Notes under the pieces: generated by a model
Seen by the model: only the letters and a program-made list of their open reading frames with translations
Database searches by the model: none
What the model was told of the DNA's origin: nothing
NCBI RefSeq assembly: GCF_947381555.1
Contig: NZ_CANCWQ010000009.1
Location: forward strand, 1 to 64,000
Direction: 5' to 3'
DNA: 64,000 bases
Source of the DNA: Limosilactobacillus pulli
GTDB lineage: Bacteria > Bacillota > Bacilli > Lactobacillales > Lactobacillaceae
Position numbers and translations under genes: made by a program
In this document: piece by piece, positions 15,950-25,388 of the stretch
How positions within the stretch are numbered: the stretch's first letter is position 1
Layout of the letters: each line of letters opens with the position of its first letter

Positions 15950-18265
15950 TTATTCTTCAATCATTTCAACCAGCTGGGCCGCATTTTGATCAATTGCTGA
16001 ACTGATGGGACCGGCACTGATCAAGGTCAGCTCATGCATTGCACGTGAGGCCATGGTATAGATTAGGCCAACTGCCTCAGGTCTTGACATATTTTGGTTC
16101 GAAACGTCCCAAGCAATGGCAGCGTCAAATTCCAAGCCTTTAGCCAGATAAATCGGCAAGATTACGATTCCGGTCGGCAAAACGCTGTCTTGGTTGTTGA
16201 GTAGGTGAGCGTTTGACTTAAACCGACGATGCAGTGTTTGATAAACCTGCTTTGCCTGCGCCTTATCCTTGGTTAAGATGGCAATCGTGGCGTATTTTTG
16301 ATGCAAAATGGCTGCTTGCTCCAAAAGTACGGTTGAAGCTTCATTTGCATCGGCAGTTTTGATCAGCTTGGGCTTGGTACCATGACGGGTAAACGAGACG
16401 ATCTGATCGCCATCTGGTAAGAGACTCTTGGCAAAATCCGTAATCTCCATGGTTGACCGATAGCTGCGTTTGAGTTCGATTAAGTTGGGCCGTTTGAAGG
16501 CCAGTGCCGTGTTTAATTCATTTAAGAGCTGTTTTGGCAGCTGCAACGGCTTAAACAGCGCCTGCTCACTGTCGCCTAGAATCGTGAAGCGAGCTTTGGG
16601 GAAGGCGTGTTTTAAATAAATCAGCATAGCTAGTGAGTAGTCTTGCATCTCATCGATAAAGACGTATTCAAACGCCCGATTCTGACCGCTGCCGCTCATC
16701 AAGTCACGCAGATACATCAATGGTGCTGTGTGCATCAGTGCCATGCGATGATATTCAAGCTGCTGGCGAAAGGCAAAGAGCATAGACTGCCACTCGTGGT
16801 CTGCGATTTTTTCAGGCAGTGCAAGCCACTGCAAAAACTTTTCGTATTGAGTGTTAAAGTCGATGAAATAGTTATTGTAGATAGCATCATAAACGATCCG
16901 CAGCCGCTTTTTGGCCAGCTGATACGATAAGTAGGCATACTGGGCGTCTTCATCTTCAAAGTCGTCAATAGTCTTTTTGCCATATAGATTATGCAGGCTG
17001 ATAACGTCTTGATCGTTAAGCTCTTTGGCAATCCAATCGCTTTTGGCCACTTCACGAATCCGGCCTTTTAATTCCTTGATTAAAATGTTTTTGGTCTTGA
17101 GCAGGCGGTCGGCAATCGTCATGGCAGCCGGCTGTGTTTGGTAGATTGCCTGAACGTGGGCGGCAGTAAAGAATGGCTGCTGCCTAAAGTTCAGAGCGGT
17201 AAAACAGATGTCGTCTGCATGCTGCTGTAGATATGCCAGGTAATCTTTTACCTTATGCATGCAGTCGGAGCCTTCCAAATAGTTGGCGATTGCTAGATTA
17301 ACGTCTGGATTTTGCGATCGTGTCTCATAGCGCTCAAACAACGACTCCACGTTCAAGCCCTCAAATCGTCGTCGCAAAAAGCCTTCCAGCGTTACCTGGC
17401 GCATGTTGCGCTCACCTAAGCTGGGCAATACGTCTGAGATGTAGTGACTAAACAATAGGTTGGGACTGAACAAAACGATCTGATCGGCATTGAGTGCGGC
17501 GCGACTGTGATACAGCAAGTAGGCGATCCGCTGTAAAATGGCTGAGGTTTTGCCTGATCCAGCCACCCCTTGTACCAGTAAGAGATCGCTTTTGGTATCT
17601 CTGATGATGTCGTTTTGTTCTTTTTGAATCGTTGCCACGATGTTTTGCATGTATTGATCGTTTTGATGACCCAATGCCTCTTGCAGCATCTGGTCGCCAA
17701 CGGTCTCATTGGTATCGAACATGTTGACGATCTGGCCGTCTTTAATGGTAAACTGCCGCTTTTTAACCAGGGTCGTCGTCTGCATACCGGCTGGGGTCTG
17801 ATACTGAACCTTGCCCAGCGTACCGTTGTAATAGATTCCAGAGATCGGTGCACGCCAGTCATAGATGATAAAATCGGTTTTGTCATCGTTCATTAATGAA
17901 GCCGTGCCGATATAAAGCGATTCGGGCTCTTTTTCGCCAGGATCCAGAATATCAATACGGCCAAAATAAGGCGACTGCTTTAATTGCTGCAGCGTGTGCA
18001 GCTGTCGTTTCAAAATAGTTTCGTTTTCTACCGTTCGCGCTACCAGTTGCCGCTGCTGCTCTAGCTCGGAGCGGGATTCAGCAATATCGTCGACTTCATA
18101 GCGGTTGATCGACGCATTTTCACCAAAATTCTTTTCCACGGCCCGCGTTTCTTGATGGGCACTGGCTAAAGCTGCCTGCGTTTTTTTAATCTGAGCATCG
18201 ATCTGTTGAATCGTCCAGTCGACACGTTGCTGTTCATATTCACGTTCTGAGTATTCGTCTGCCAA
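15950..18265 (-). CDS. helD: HelD-type superfamily 1 helicase (RNA polymerase recycling)
   Basis: The 771-residue UvrD-like protein has the Gram-positive HelD plan. An N-terminal helical arm (about 1-95, Gln/Glu-rich) is followed by YFGRIDI and YIGTASL...IIYDWRAPISGIYY. Walker A is GVAGSGKT at 233-240, Walker B/motif II is FIDEMQDYS, motif IV is LKRSYRSTMEI and the end motif is GLIYTMASRAMHEL. HelD binds core RNA polymerase and clears it from DNA and stalled complexes. Start TTG at 18265 is preceded by GGGGAA at suitable spacing. It is monocistronic and converges on napA. An alternative reading as a plain DNA helicase IV is less likely because of the N-terminal arm. Confidence 0.88.
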   Translation of the reverse strand: MADEYSEREYEQQRVDWTIQQIDAQIKKTQAALASAHQETRAVEKNFGENASINRYEVDDIAESRSELEQQRQLVARTVENETILKRQLHTLQQLKQSPYFGRIDILDPGEKEPESLYIGTASLMNDDKTDFIIYDWRAPISGIYYNGTLGKVQYQTPAGMQTTTLVKKRQFTIKDGQIVNMFDTNETVGDQMLQEALGHQNDQYMQNIVATIQKEQNDIIRDTKSDLLLVQGVAGSGKTSAILQRIAYLLYHSRAALNADQIVLFSPNLLFSHYISDVLPSLGERNMRQVTLEGFLRRRFEGLNVESLFERYETRSQNPDVNLAIANYLEGSDCMHKVKDYLAYLQQHADDICFTALNFRQQPFFTAAHVQAIYQTQPAAMTIADRLLKTKNILIKELKGRIREVAKSDWIAKELNDQDVISLHNLYGKKTIDDFEDEDAQYAYLSYQLAKKRLRIVYDAIYNNYFIDFNTQYEKFLQWLALPEKIADHEWQSMLFAFRQQLEYHRMALMHTAPLMYLRDLMSGSGQNRAFEYVFIDEMQDYSLAMLIYLKHAFPKARFTILGDSEQALFKPLQLPKQLLNELNTALAFKRPNLIELKRSYRSTMEITDFAKSLLPDGDQIVSFTRHGTKPKLIKTADANEASTVLLEQAAILHQKYATIAILTKDKAQAKQVYQTLHRRFKSNAHLLNNQDSVLPTGIVILPIYLAKGLEFDAAIAWDVSNQNMSRPEAVGLIYTMASRAMHELTLISAGPISSAIDQNAAQLVEMIEE

Positions 18266-18439
18266 GCTGAATTCCCCACTTTTTCCAAAAATTGCCTAAC
18301 TATTTTAGCACGTTCGAACATGGATTGCGGGAAAAGCGAATTTTAATGGCAAAATCGGTGTTTATGATGGCAGATAATGGTAACATTAAATGGATATTGA
18401 AAAAATTAATGATCAACAAATCATGCGGAGGTGAAAGTG

Positions 18440-19399
18440 GTGGAAAACCTCGCAATTGTTGACCTGGGATCAAATTCAGCTCGAATGGCGGTAACTGAAA
18501 TCTCTCCTGATGGGAAGTTTCGGGAAATCAAGCGCGTTAAGGAAAATACGCGTCTTTCAGAGGGGATGGGTCACGAAAAGATTCTCCAGCCCGAGGCAAT
18601 GGAACGCACAATCTTGGCAATCAAGCACTTTAAGCGTCAGTACCAAGGCCTGCCCAATCTGCAAGTACAAGCGATTGCAACGGCAGCAGTGCGCCAAGCC
18701 AAGAATCGACAAGAATTTCTTCAACGGGTCAAGCAGGAAACCGGTCTGACGGTCCGTGTTCTTTCCGGCTATAAAGAGGCATATTATGACTATCTGGGCG
18801 TAGTGCGCACCTTAAAGCTCAATCATTGTCTGATCCTGGATGTGGGTGGGGCCAGTTGTGAATTGGTCTTAGTGCAGCATCGTAAGGCTCGAGACTTGAT
18901 TTCACTGCCGATCGGTGCGGTTAACCTTTCCGAGCAGTATCATTTGGGGGGCTATGTGCGCAGTGCCGATCTTTTCAAGGCTCAAGCAGCAGTCTGTGAT
19001 CGTCTCAATAAGATTCCATGGCTGCGCTATGCTACGCGCATGCCGATCGTTTTGTTGGGCGGGGCCAATCGTACGCTGGCCCGGATGAGTCGCTCATATC
19101 ACCATAAGAATCGCGGCTCGATTCATGGTTATCGGCTAACGTCACGCGTAGTCTATGCAACCTACCGTGAGCTTTTGAGTCGTAATCTGGCTCAGCGCAA
19201 GAAGATGCCTGGTTTGGAACCAGATCGGGCTGATATTATCATCGGCGGGATGCTGCCATTGGTGACGCTTTTGGAACGCAACAGCGATGGCCGCGTGATC
19301 TTTTCGGAAAGTGGCGTTCGTGAAGGGATTATTACCGAATATATTCAGCAGCGTGAAAAACGGAGTCAAAACGATGAAAAACAACGATACAAACAATGA
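18440..19399 (+). CDS. ppx: Ppx/GppA-family exopolyphosphatase
   Basis: The 319-residue protein has the ASKHA-fold phosphate-1 motif AIVDLGSNSARM at its start and the phosphate-2 motif LILDVGGASCELVL with Asp and Gly residues for the nucleotide or polyphosphate. At about 320 residues it is the short form without the C-terminal HD domain. It would hydrolyse inorganic polyphosphate or (p)ppGpp-type pentaphosphates. GTG at 18440 fits the GGAGG site best (eight-base spacing); GTG codons at 18437 and 18431 are alternatives. It overlaps the mvaA start by 26 bases, so the two are translationally linked. Confidence 0.87.
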   Translation: MENLAIVDLGSNSARMAVTEISPDGKFREIKRVKENTRLSEGMGHEKILQPEAMERTILAIKHFKRQYQGLPNLQVQAIATAAVRQAKNRQEFLQRVKQETGLTVRVLSGYKEAYYDYLGVVRTLKLNHCLILDVGGASCELVLVQHRKARDLISLPIGAVNLSEQYHLGGYVRSADLFKAQAAVCDRLNKIPWLRYATRMPIVLLGGANRTLARMSRSYHHKNRGSIHGYRLTSRVVYATYRELLSRNLAQRKKMPGLEPDRADIIIGGMLPLVTLLERNSDGRVIFSESGVREGIITEYIQQREKRSQNDEKQRYKQ

Positions 19400-20678
19400 T
19401 AATTCTGACTGGATGCATGGACTCTACCGACTGTCGGATGCTCAGCGACGTCAGATCATCAGTGATCGATTTAAGCTGAATGATGACAAACGAGAGCTTT
19501 TGGCTCGCAATGCCAGTCAGCTAGGCAATCAGCTGATCGAAAACTATCTGACTGATTATCGATTACCGGAAGGTTTGGTTACCAACCTGGTCGTTAACGA
19601 TAAAACGTATGCCATACCAGTGGTTACTGAAGAACCTTCTGTTGTAGCAGCAGCGTGCAACGGTGCTCGACGCGTGGCTTTAAGCGGCGGTTTTTTTGCT
19701 CCGGATGCCAAGCGAGCGATGCTGGGACAGGTTGTCTTAAAAAACGTTGCTGATCCAGACAAGCTGCAAGACTGGCTGACCAGTCACGAAACCGAGATTC
19801 TGGCGGTTGCCAATGCTGCGCATCCTTCAATGCAAAAGCGTGGCGGTGGGGCCAAAAAAATTCGGCTCAGAAAAATTGATCCGTTTGTCAGTGTTGATCT
19901 GATTATTGGCGTAGGCGAAGCCATGGGAGCCAACACGGTCAATACAATGGCCGAGGCGGTTGCTCATTACCTAAAAGCTCATAATTATGACGTCTTGACG
20001 GCTATTTTAACCAACGCGGCATTCATGAGCCTGCAGATGGCTTACTGTCGCGTTGACTTCAAGTATCTGGCAACACCAACGCTGGATGGCAAAACCGTGG
20101 CGGCACGGATCGCAGAACTCAGTAAGCTGGCCCAGGTGGATCCATATCGGGCAGCTACGCACAACAAAGGAATCATGAATGGCATTGATGCATTGATGAT
20201 CGCCAGCGGCAATGACTGGCGTGCGATTGAAAGCGGAGCATACGCCTATGCAGCAAGCAGCGGTCAGCTTAAAGGACTCAGTACCTGGGAAATTGACGGT
20301 GATGCCTTATTGGGTCGCATAAAACTGCCATTACCGGTGGGAACGGTTGGTGGCTCAATCGGCCTGAATCCAATGACGCGGCTCAATTTTAAGATTAATG
20401 ACATTCAATCAGCTGAAGAATTGGCAAAAGTAGCTGCCAGCCTTGGTCTTGCCCAAAATCTGGCAGCGTTGCGAGCCCTGGCTACCAGCGGCATTCAAGC
20501 GGGCCATATGCAGATGCAGTATCGTTCACTGGCGGTTGTGATAGGAGCAAAGGATAAAGAAATTCCGGCCCTGGTCAAGAAGCTCAAGCAAATGCCACAG
20601 GTCAGTCAGGCAGTTGCCAAAAAAGCACTGCAGGAATTGAGAAAGGATTCAACAAATGACAGAAGAACAACCGATTAA
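19374..20678 (+). CDS. mvaA: Hydroxymethylglutaryl-CoA reductase, class II
   Basis: The 434-residue enzyme carries the class II HMG-CoA reductase set: EEPSVVAAA around residue 86 with the catalytic Glu, a cofactor-loop motif EAMGANTVNTMAEAV, catalytic Lys265 in ATHNKGIMNGIDAL with a following Asp, GTVGGSIGLNP, and a C-terminal His378 in GIQAGHMQMQYRSLA. It makes mevalonate from HMG-CoA and so feeds isoprenoid synthesis by the mevalonate route used by lactobacilli. The true start is ATG 19374, inside the end of ppx. Its end overlaps the next gene by 23 bases. The overlaps on both sides argue for one operon. Confidence 0.95.
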   Translation: MKNNDTNNDNSDWMHGLYRLSDAQRRQIISDRFKLNDDKRELLARNASQLGNQLIENYLTDYRLPEGLVTNLVVNDKTYAIPVVTEEPSVVAAACNGARRVALSGGFFAPDAKRAMLGQVVLKNVADPDKLQDWLTSHETEILAVANAAHPSMQKRGGGAKKIRLRKIDPFVSVDLIIGVGEAMGANTVNTMAEAVAHYLKAHNYDVLTAILTNAAFMSLQMAYCRVDFKYLATPTLDGKTVAARIAELSKLAQVDPYRAATHNKGIMNGIDALMIASGNDWRAIESGAYAYAASSGQLKGLSTWEIDGDALLGRIKLPLPVGTVGGSIGLNPMTRLNFKINDIQSAEELAKVAASLGLAQNLAALRALATSGIQAGHMQMQYRSLAVVIGAKDKEIPALVKKLKQMPQVSQAVAKKALQELRKDSTNDRRTTD

Positions 20679-21627
20679 ATTAAATCAAGAAGCGCAAAGT
20701 CTTTTGGATGCCGTTAATGCCATCTATCCACAAGGCAGCGTTTTTGTGCAGTTTGAAGGCGAAAAATCCGGCTGGCTCAGACATGATCAGGCACGTCAGA
20801 CCACATTGCCTGGGGGCTTGGTAATCACGGTAACCGACTTGACGGCACCTGACTATACTGCCTCACATGAATTACTGCACCTGCTGATGCTTTTGCGTGG
20901 TTTTCCCCAGATCTTTTTCCAGCTTTCACTGGGCAATGAAGAACTTGATGAGCAGATGATGATCATGGCGACCGATCTTTACGACATGGTCATGCATCGC
21001 GTCGTAGTTTCTGAGCAGCGCAAGCACGGCTTGGTTGACGATCAGATCGAAGAAGAGTACTTTAAGGGCATCGAGCATACCTTGACGCCGGAGTCCGATC
21101 AGGTTGATGATGAACGAACGATGCGGCTGCTGACGCTTTTAGATGCATTGGTCTTTTATGGTACCGGTGATCATCTGGATGAATACAAGGCACGAATGAC
21201 CAAGCTTTATCCATTGGCAGCTAAAGCAGCTGAGCAGATGTATGAAAAACTGGTTGTAAAGCCGATTGACTCGCCGTTTGACCTGCGTCGCAACGTCGTC
21301 AAGCTGTTTGAGCTGTTTGATGAGCAGATGACGGCTTGGAATCTGCCTAAATTGCACAACAAGGAATTTGTTACGCTGTCACCAGTCTTGAGTGAGCGAC
21401 AATTGCGCTTGAGCGTACGCCAGGTGTTTGAAATCTTCCATTCTGACATGAAAGATCGGAAAACCGGCAAGCGGGCCTACATCGGCGTACGGCGCAATGA
21501 CGGGCAGAACTCATTTACGATTCCAGCACCTGAAAACGATGCGCCAGCTGAATTTTTAAAGCTGTATGATGAACCAGTGGAAAAGCTGCTGACGGACCTG
21601 AACGTGCCATTTATTGTTAGAAAATAA
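20656..21627 (+). CDS. HELLH-motif protein, function unknown ('IpaB/EvcA family' in lactobacilli)
   Basis: The 323-residue soluble protein has a zinc-protease-like motif His71-Glu-Leu-Leu-His75 in a helix (SHELLHLLMLLRGFPQ) preceded by strands, and acidic residues about 35-50 positions later that could be the third metal ligand. The rest is helical and acidic, with no signal or membrane segment. Lactobacillary relatives carry the label IpaB/EvcA family, which says little. It starts 23 bases inside mvaA and is followed at 16 bases by the sirtuin gene, so it travels with isoprenoid synthesis. Metalloprotease activity is an inference from the motif only. Confidence 0.7.
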   Translation: MTEEQPIKLNQEAQSLLDAVNAIYPQGSVFVQFEGEKSGWLRHDQARQTTLPGGLVITVTDLTAPDYTASHELLHLLMLLRGFPQIFFQLSLGNEELDEQMMIMATDLYDMVMHRVVVSEQRKHGLVDDQIEEEYFKGIEHTLTPESDQVDDERTMRLLTLLDALVFYGTGDHLDEYKARMTKLYPLAAKAAEQMYEKLVVKPIDSPFDLRRNVVKLFELFDEQMTAWNLPKLHNKEFVTLSPVLSERQLRLSVRQVFEIFHSDMKDRKTGKRAYIGVRRNDGQNSFTIPAPENDAPAEFLKLYDEPVEKLLTDLNVPFIVRK

Positions 21628-21643
21628 CTAAGGAAGTGGTTTG

Positions 21644-22360
21644 ATGGATGCTAAAGATCAAGAATTATTCGATCAGGCAAAACAGATTGTCTTTTTAACC
21701 GGCGCTGGCGTCTCAACGGCTTCGGGAATTCCGGATTTTCGCAGTGCCAATGGCTTGTATACACAGAATCACAATGCAGAGTACTACCTGAGCCATCGTT
21801 ATTTTGAAACGGATCCGGATGGCTTTTACGAGTTTTGCAAAAAGAACCTGTATTTTCCTGATGCACTGCCTAACCCGATCCATCAAAAGCAGGTTGCCTT
21901 AGCTCTTCAAAATCGAGCGGTAATCATTACCCAAAATATCGATAATCTGTATGAGCTGGAGTTTCAAAGACAAGGTGCCAAGCCCAAGCATCTGATTGAC
22001 TTTCATGGCAATCTGTATCATGTTTACTGTGAGAAATGCGGGCAGACGGTGCCAGTCAGTGAGTATTTAAACAGCCGGCTGCACAGTACCGATCAAGGCC
22101 CGCTGCGTCCTGATATTGTCTTGTATGATGAGGGCATCAAGCAAGATGACATCTTGGATTCGGTGCATGCCATGCAAAAAGCTGATTTAGTGGTAATCGT
22201 TGGTACCAGCATGCGTGTTTATCCGTTTGCTGGCTTGTTGGAGTATCGCAATCCGCAGGCTAAGGTAATAGCAATCAATCAAGAAAAGCTTGATTTCCCA
22301 TTTGACTTTGAAATGATTCAAGCCGATGCTACCAGTTTCTTTGCCCAACTGCATGCCTAA
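21644..22360 (+). CDS. Sir2-family NAD-dependent protein deacylase
   Basis: The 238-residue sirtuin has GAGVSTASGIPDFRS (20-34), TQNID (97-101), the catalytic His121 in DFHGNL and VGTSMRVYPFAGL for NAD binding. Only one zinc-type pair is present, Cys129 and Cys132 (CEKC). Where the second CxxC should stand the sequence reads HSTDQGPLRPDIV, so the zinc module is incomplete. It should deacylate lysines with NAD as co-substrate. ATG 21644 follows AAGGAAGTGG. It closes the ppx-mvaA-HELLH run. Confidence 0.87.
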   Translation: MDAKDQELFDQAKQIVFLTGAGVSTASGIPDFRSANGLYTQNHNAEYYLSHRYFETDPDGFYEFCKKNLYFPDALPNPIHQKQVALALQNRAVIITQNIDNLYELEFQRQGAKPKHLIDFHGNLYHVYCEKCGQTVPVSEYLNSRLHSTDQGPLRPDIVLYDEGIKQDDILDSVHAMQKADLVVIVGTSMRVYPFAGLLEYRNPQAKVIAINQEKLDFPFDFEMIQADATSFFAQLHA

Positions 22361-22438
22361 AAGCCACTCAAGGCCCAGCCTGCCGCTGCAGACTGAGCCT
22401 TTCTTAATCCAGCCGTTTAAAGCGAAAGGGGCGGTTTT

Positions 22439-23293
22439 ATGACTCAGATTACCATTGGACTGACGACTTGGTCAGAGCATCCAGCACTGATAAAAAATCA
22501 GCGCCAGACAACGACGCTCAATGAATATGCTCAGCATTTTCCAACCGTTGAACTCGATACGTTTTTTTATGCTCTGCCTAAGCCGACGACGGTTCAAAAA
22601 TGGCTGACCGAGGTACCGCGCAATTTTCAGTTTATCGTTAAGGCACATCGACTCATGACCCAGCACGAAAAACTGGATAAGCAGGAACCAACGCTAAAAG
22701 AGGTATTTGAAAGCTACCGTTCTGCTATCATGCCGCTGGTTGCCGCTGGCCGGTTAAAGTGCGTGCTGTTTCAGTTTCCGCCTTTTTTTGATGCACAGCT
22801 GGATCATATTGACTATCTGCGTCAGATCCGTTTGCTGATGGGCAATCTGCCACTGGCCGTTGAATTTAGAAATGCCAGCTGGTATCAGCCCGCGATCTTG
22901 CAGCCGTTGACTGAGTTTTGTCGCGATTTAAAGATTACCCTGGTGGCTGCCGATGAGCCGCATGATACGCTGACCAGCGTGCCATTTTATCTGATTGTGA
23001 CCAATCCTGAACTGGTATTGATTCGACTGCACGGTCGCAATCGCGAAGGGTGGAATCATCCAGACAAAGAATGGCGCAAAAAAAGGACGCTCTATCGCTA
23101 TTCAACGACTGAGCTGCAAGGACTGGCAGCATTAATTGACAATCTGCAGCCGGCTCCAAAAGAGATCTGTGTTATCTTTAACAACAACTCCGGAAAGGAC
23201 GCGGCTCCCAACGCCATGGAGCTGCAGAAGATCATGCATCTAAGTTTTAATGATTTGGCGCCGCATGATCCTGAACAGTTGAATCTGTTTTAA
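22439..23293 (+). CDS. DUF72 (YecE-like) protein
   Basis: The 284-residue protein matches the DUF72/YecE family, a TIM-barrel-like fold of unknown activity. Features are GLTTWSEHP at the N-terminus, VELDTFFYALPKPTTVQKW, FQFIVKAHRLMTQHE, an LAVEFRNASWY strand, and LIRLHGRNREGW followed by the late FNNNSGKDAAPNA. The start follows GAAAGGGGCGG. It is preceded by a 78-base gap without a clear terminator, so it may belong to the ppx-mvaA transcript, and precedes metG by 70 bases. No enzymatic role is claimed. Confidence 0.87.
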   Translation: MTQITIGLTTWSEHPALIKNQRQTTTLNEYAQHFPTVELDTFFYALPKPTTVQKWLTEVPRNFQFIVKAHRLMTQHEKLDKQEPTLKEVFESYRSAIMPLVAAGRLKCVLFQFPPFFDAQLDHIDYLRQIRLLMGNLPLAVEFRNASWYQPAILQPLTEFCRDLKITLVAADEPHDTLTSVPFYLIVTNPELVLIRLHGRNREGWNHPDKEWRKKRTLYRYSTTELQGLAALIDNLQPAPKEICVIFNNNSGKDAAPNAMELQKIMHLSFNDLAPHDPEQLNLF

Positions 23294-23363
23294 AATCAGT
23301 AAAAACGGTTCATTTTATGTTAAACTAAAGATTATTAAATCCGTATTAGAAAGAAGGGCCAAC

Positions 23364-25388
23364 ATGGCTGAACAAAAACCAACCTACTATATCACGACAC
23401 CTATCTACTACCCATCTGGCAAGCTGCACATCGGCAATTCCTATACCGAAGTTGCCTGTGATGCTGAAGCCCGCTTCAAGCGTCTCGATGGCTACGACGT
23501 CTTCTTTTTGACTGGGACCGATGAACATGGTCTCAAGATTGAAGAAAAGGCTGAAAAGCTTGGTATGGAGCCGCAAGCTTACGTTGATGAGATGGCAGCC
23601 GGTATTAAAAAACTGTGGAAGAAATTGGAAATCTCCAATGATAAATTTATTCGGACCACCGATGACTATCACGAAAAGGCCGTCCAAAAAATCTTCCAAA
23701 AGTTTGTTGACCAAGGTGACATCTACAAGGGCGAATACGTTGGCTGGTACTCAGTTGACGACGAAGAATACTTCACCGAAAGTCAGCTGGCTGAAGTCTA
23801 CCGTGATGAAAACGGCAATGTTACTGGTGGTAAGGCACCGTCTGGTCATGAGGTTGAGCTGGTTAAAGAAGAGTCCTACTTCTTTAAGATGAGCAAGTAC
23901 GCGGACTGGCTGATGAACTACTACAAAGAGCATCCTGACTTTATCGAACCGCACACGCGGATGAACGAAATGGTCAAGAACTTCTTGGAACCTGGCCTGG
24001 AAGACCTGGCAGTTACGCGGACCTCATTCAACTGGGGGATCAAGGTGCCAAATGATCCAAAGCACGTCGTCTACGTCTGGATCGATGCACTGTCCAACTA
24101 TATTACGGCACTAGGCTATAGCAGTGATGACGACAGCTTGTTTAAGAAATATTGGCCAGCTGACGTTCACATGGTTGGTAAGGAAATTGTGCGCTTCCAC
24201 ACCATCTATTGGCCAATCATGCTGCACGCCCTGGGACTGCCATTGCCAAAGCACGTTATCGGTCATGGCTGGCTGACGATGAAAGATGGCAAGATGAGCA
24301 AGTCCAAGGGTAACGTCATCTACCCAGAAACTTTGGTTGATCGCTATGGCCTGGATGCTACGCGCTACTACCTGTTGAAGGCAATGCCATTTGGCAATGA
24401 CGGTGTGTTTAGTCCTGAAGACTTTGTCGACAAGATCAACTATGATCTGGCAAATGACCTGGGGAACCTGCTGAACCGGACCGTTGCCATGATCAACAAG
24501 TACCAAGGTGGCGTTTTAAAGGGCGAAAATGCGGTAACGACCGCCTATGATCAAGACCTTGAGAATACGGCTGAACAAGTCTTTGCCGAATATAAAGATC
24601 TGATGGACAAGACGCATTTTGCCGATGCCTTGAGTGCCGTTTGGAAGTTGATTGCACGTGCCAACAAGTACATTGATGAAACCACGCCATGGCTGCTGGC
24701 TAAAGATGAAGCCAAAAAAGAAGAGCTTTCTGATGTAATGACGCACCTGGCTAAGAGTCTGCGCATGGCAGCCGTAATGCTGCAGCCAGTAATGACGCAT
24801 GCGCCAAAAGAAATTCAGGAACAGCTTGGTCTGCCAAAAGAAGACATCTCCTTGACTAACCTGTCATTTAACGACTTCCCAGCTGAAGTCAAGGTTGTAG
24901 CCAAGGGAACGCCAATCTTCCCACGGCGCGATGTTGAAGAAGAGGTTGCCTTTATCAAGAGTCAGATGAGTGCCAACCAAAAGGCCAAGGGTCGCAAGGC
25001 AATGGCTGAAGCGGCTGAAAAAGCCAAGCCACAGACTGAGACGTCAGAATTGAAAAAAGACATTCGTATCGATGTTTTTGACAAGGTTGATCTGCGGGTT
25101 GCTCAGATTAAGGCAGCTGACCATGTTGAAGGGGCCGACAAGCTGCTCAAGTTCCAGCTGGACGATGGTACGCCTGAGGGACGTCAGATTCTGTCCGGTA
25201 TTGCTCAATGGTATCCAGATCCAAGCGTGCTAGTTGGCAAGAAGGTATTGATCGTTGCCAATTTAAAGCCACGTAAGATGCGCGGCGAATTGAGTCAAGG
25301 CATGATCCTTTCTGATGAGGATGCAGCCGGCAACGTACAGGTCGTTACGGTTCCAGAAAATATGCAACCAGGGACGACGGTCTGCTAA
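23364..25388 (+). CDS. metG: Methionyl-tRNA synthetase
   Basis: The 674-residue class I synthetase has TTPIYYPSGKLHIGNSY (HIGH-like HIGN) at the start and KMSKSKGN at 310-317. A C-terminal extension (about 570-674, IRIDVFDKVDLRVAQIKAAD) is the EMAP/Arc1p-like tRNA-binding and dimerisation domain. No zinc-binding Cys cluster is present, as in the Bacillus-type enzyme. It charges initiator and elongator tRNA-Met. No T-box is seen upstream in the 70-base gap. Its TAA overlaps the tatD ATG, so the origin-side block metG-tatD-rnmV-rsmA is one operon. Confidence 0.97.
   Translation: MAEQKPTYYITTPIYYPSGKLHIGNSYTEVACDAEARFKRLDGYDVFFLTGTDEHGLKIEEKAEKLGMEPQAYVDEMAAGIKKLWKKLEISNDKFIRTTDDYHEKAVQKIFQKFVDQGDIYKGEYVGWYSVDDEEYFTESQLAEVYRDENGNVTGGKAPSGHEVELVKEESYFFKMSKYADWLMNYYKEHPDFIEPHTRMNEMVKNFLEPGLEDLAVTRTSFNWGIKVPNDPKHVVYVWIDALSNYITALGYSSDDDSLFKKYWPADVHMVGKEIVRFHTIYWPIMLHALGLPLPKHVIGHGWLTMKDGKMSKSKGNVIYPETLVDRYGLDATRYYLLKAMPFGNDGVFSPEDFVDKINYDLANDLGNLLNRTVAMINKYQGGVLKGENAVTTAYDQDLENTAEQVFAEYKDLMDKTHFADALSAVWKLIARANKYIDETTPWLLAKDEAKKEELSDVMTHLAKSLRMAAVMLQPVMTHAPKEIQEQLGLPKEDISLTNLSFNDFPAEVKVVAKGTPIFPRRDVEEEVAFIKSQMSANQKAKGRKAMAEAAEKAKPQTETSELKKDIRIDVFDKVDLRVAQIKAADHVEGADKLLKFQLDDGTPEGRQILSGIAQWYPDPSVLVGKKVLIVANLKPRKMRGELSQGMILSDEDAAGNVQVVTVPENMQPGTTVC

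Noticed and set aside
17416..17886. 156-codon minus-strand frame inside helD
   Set aside because: Same strand but different frame from helD, whose motifs are continuous across this stretch.
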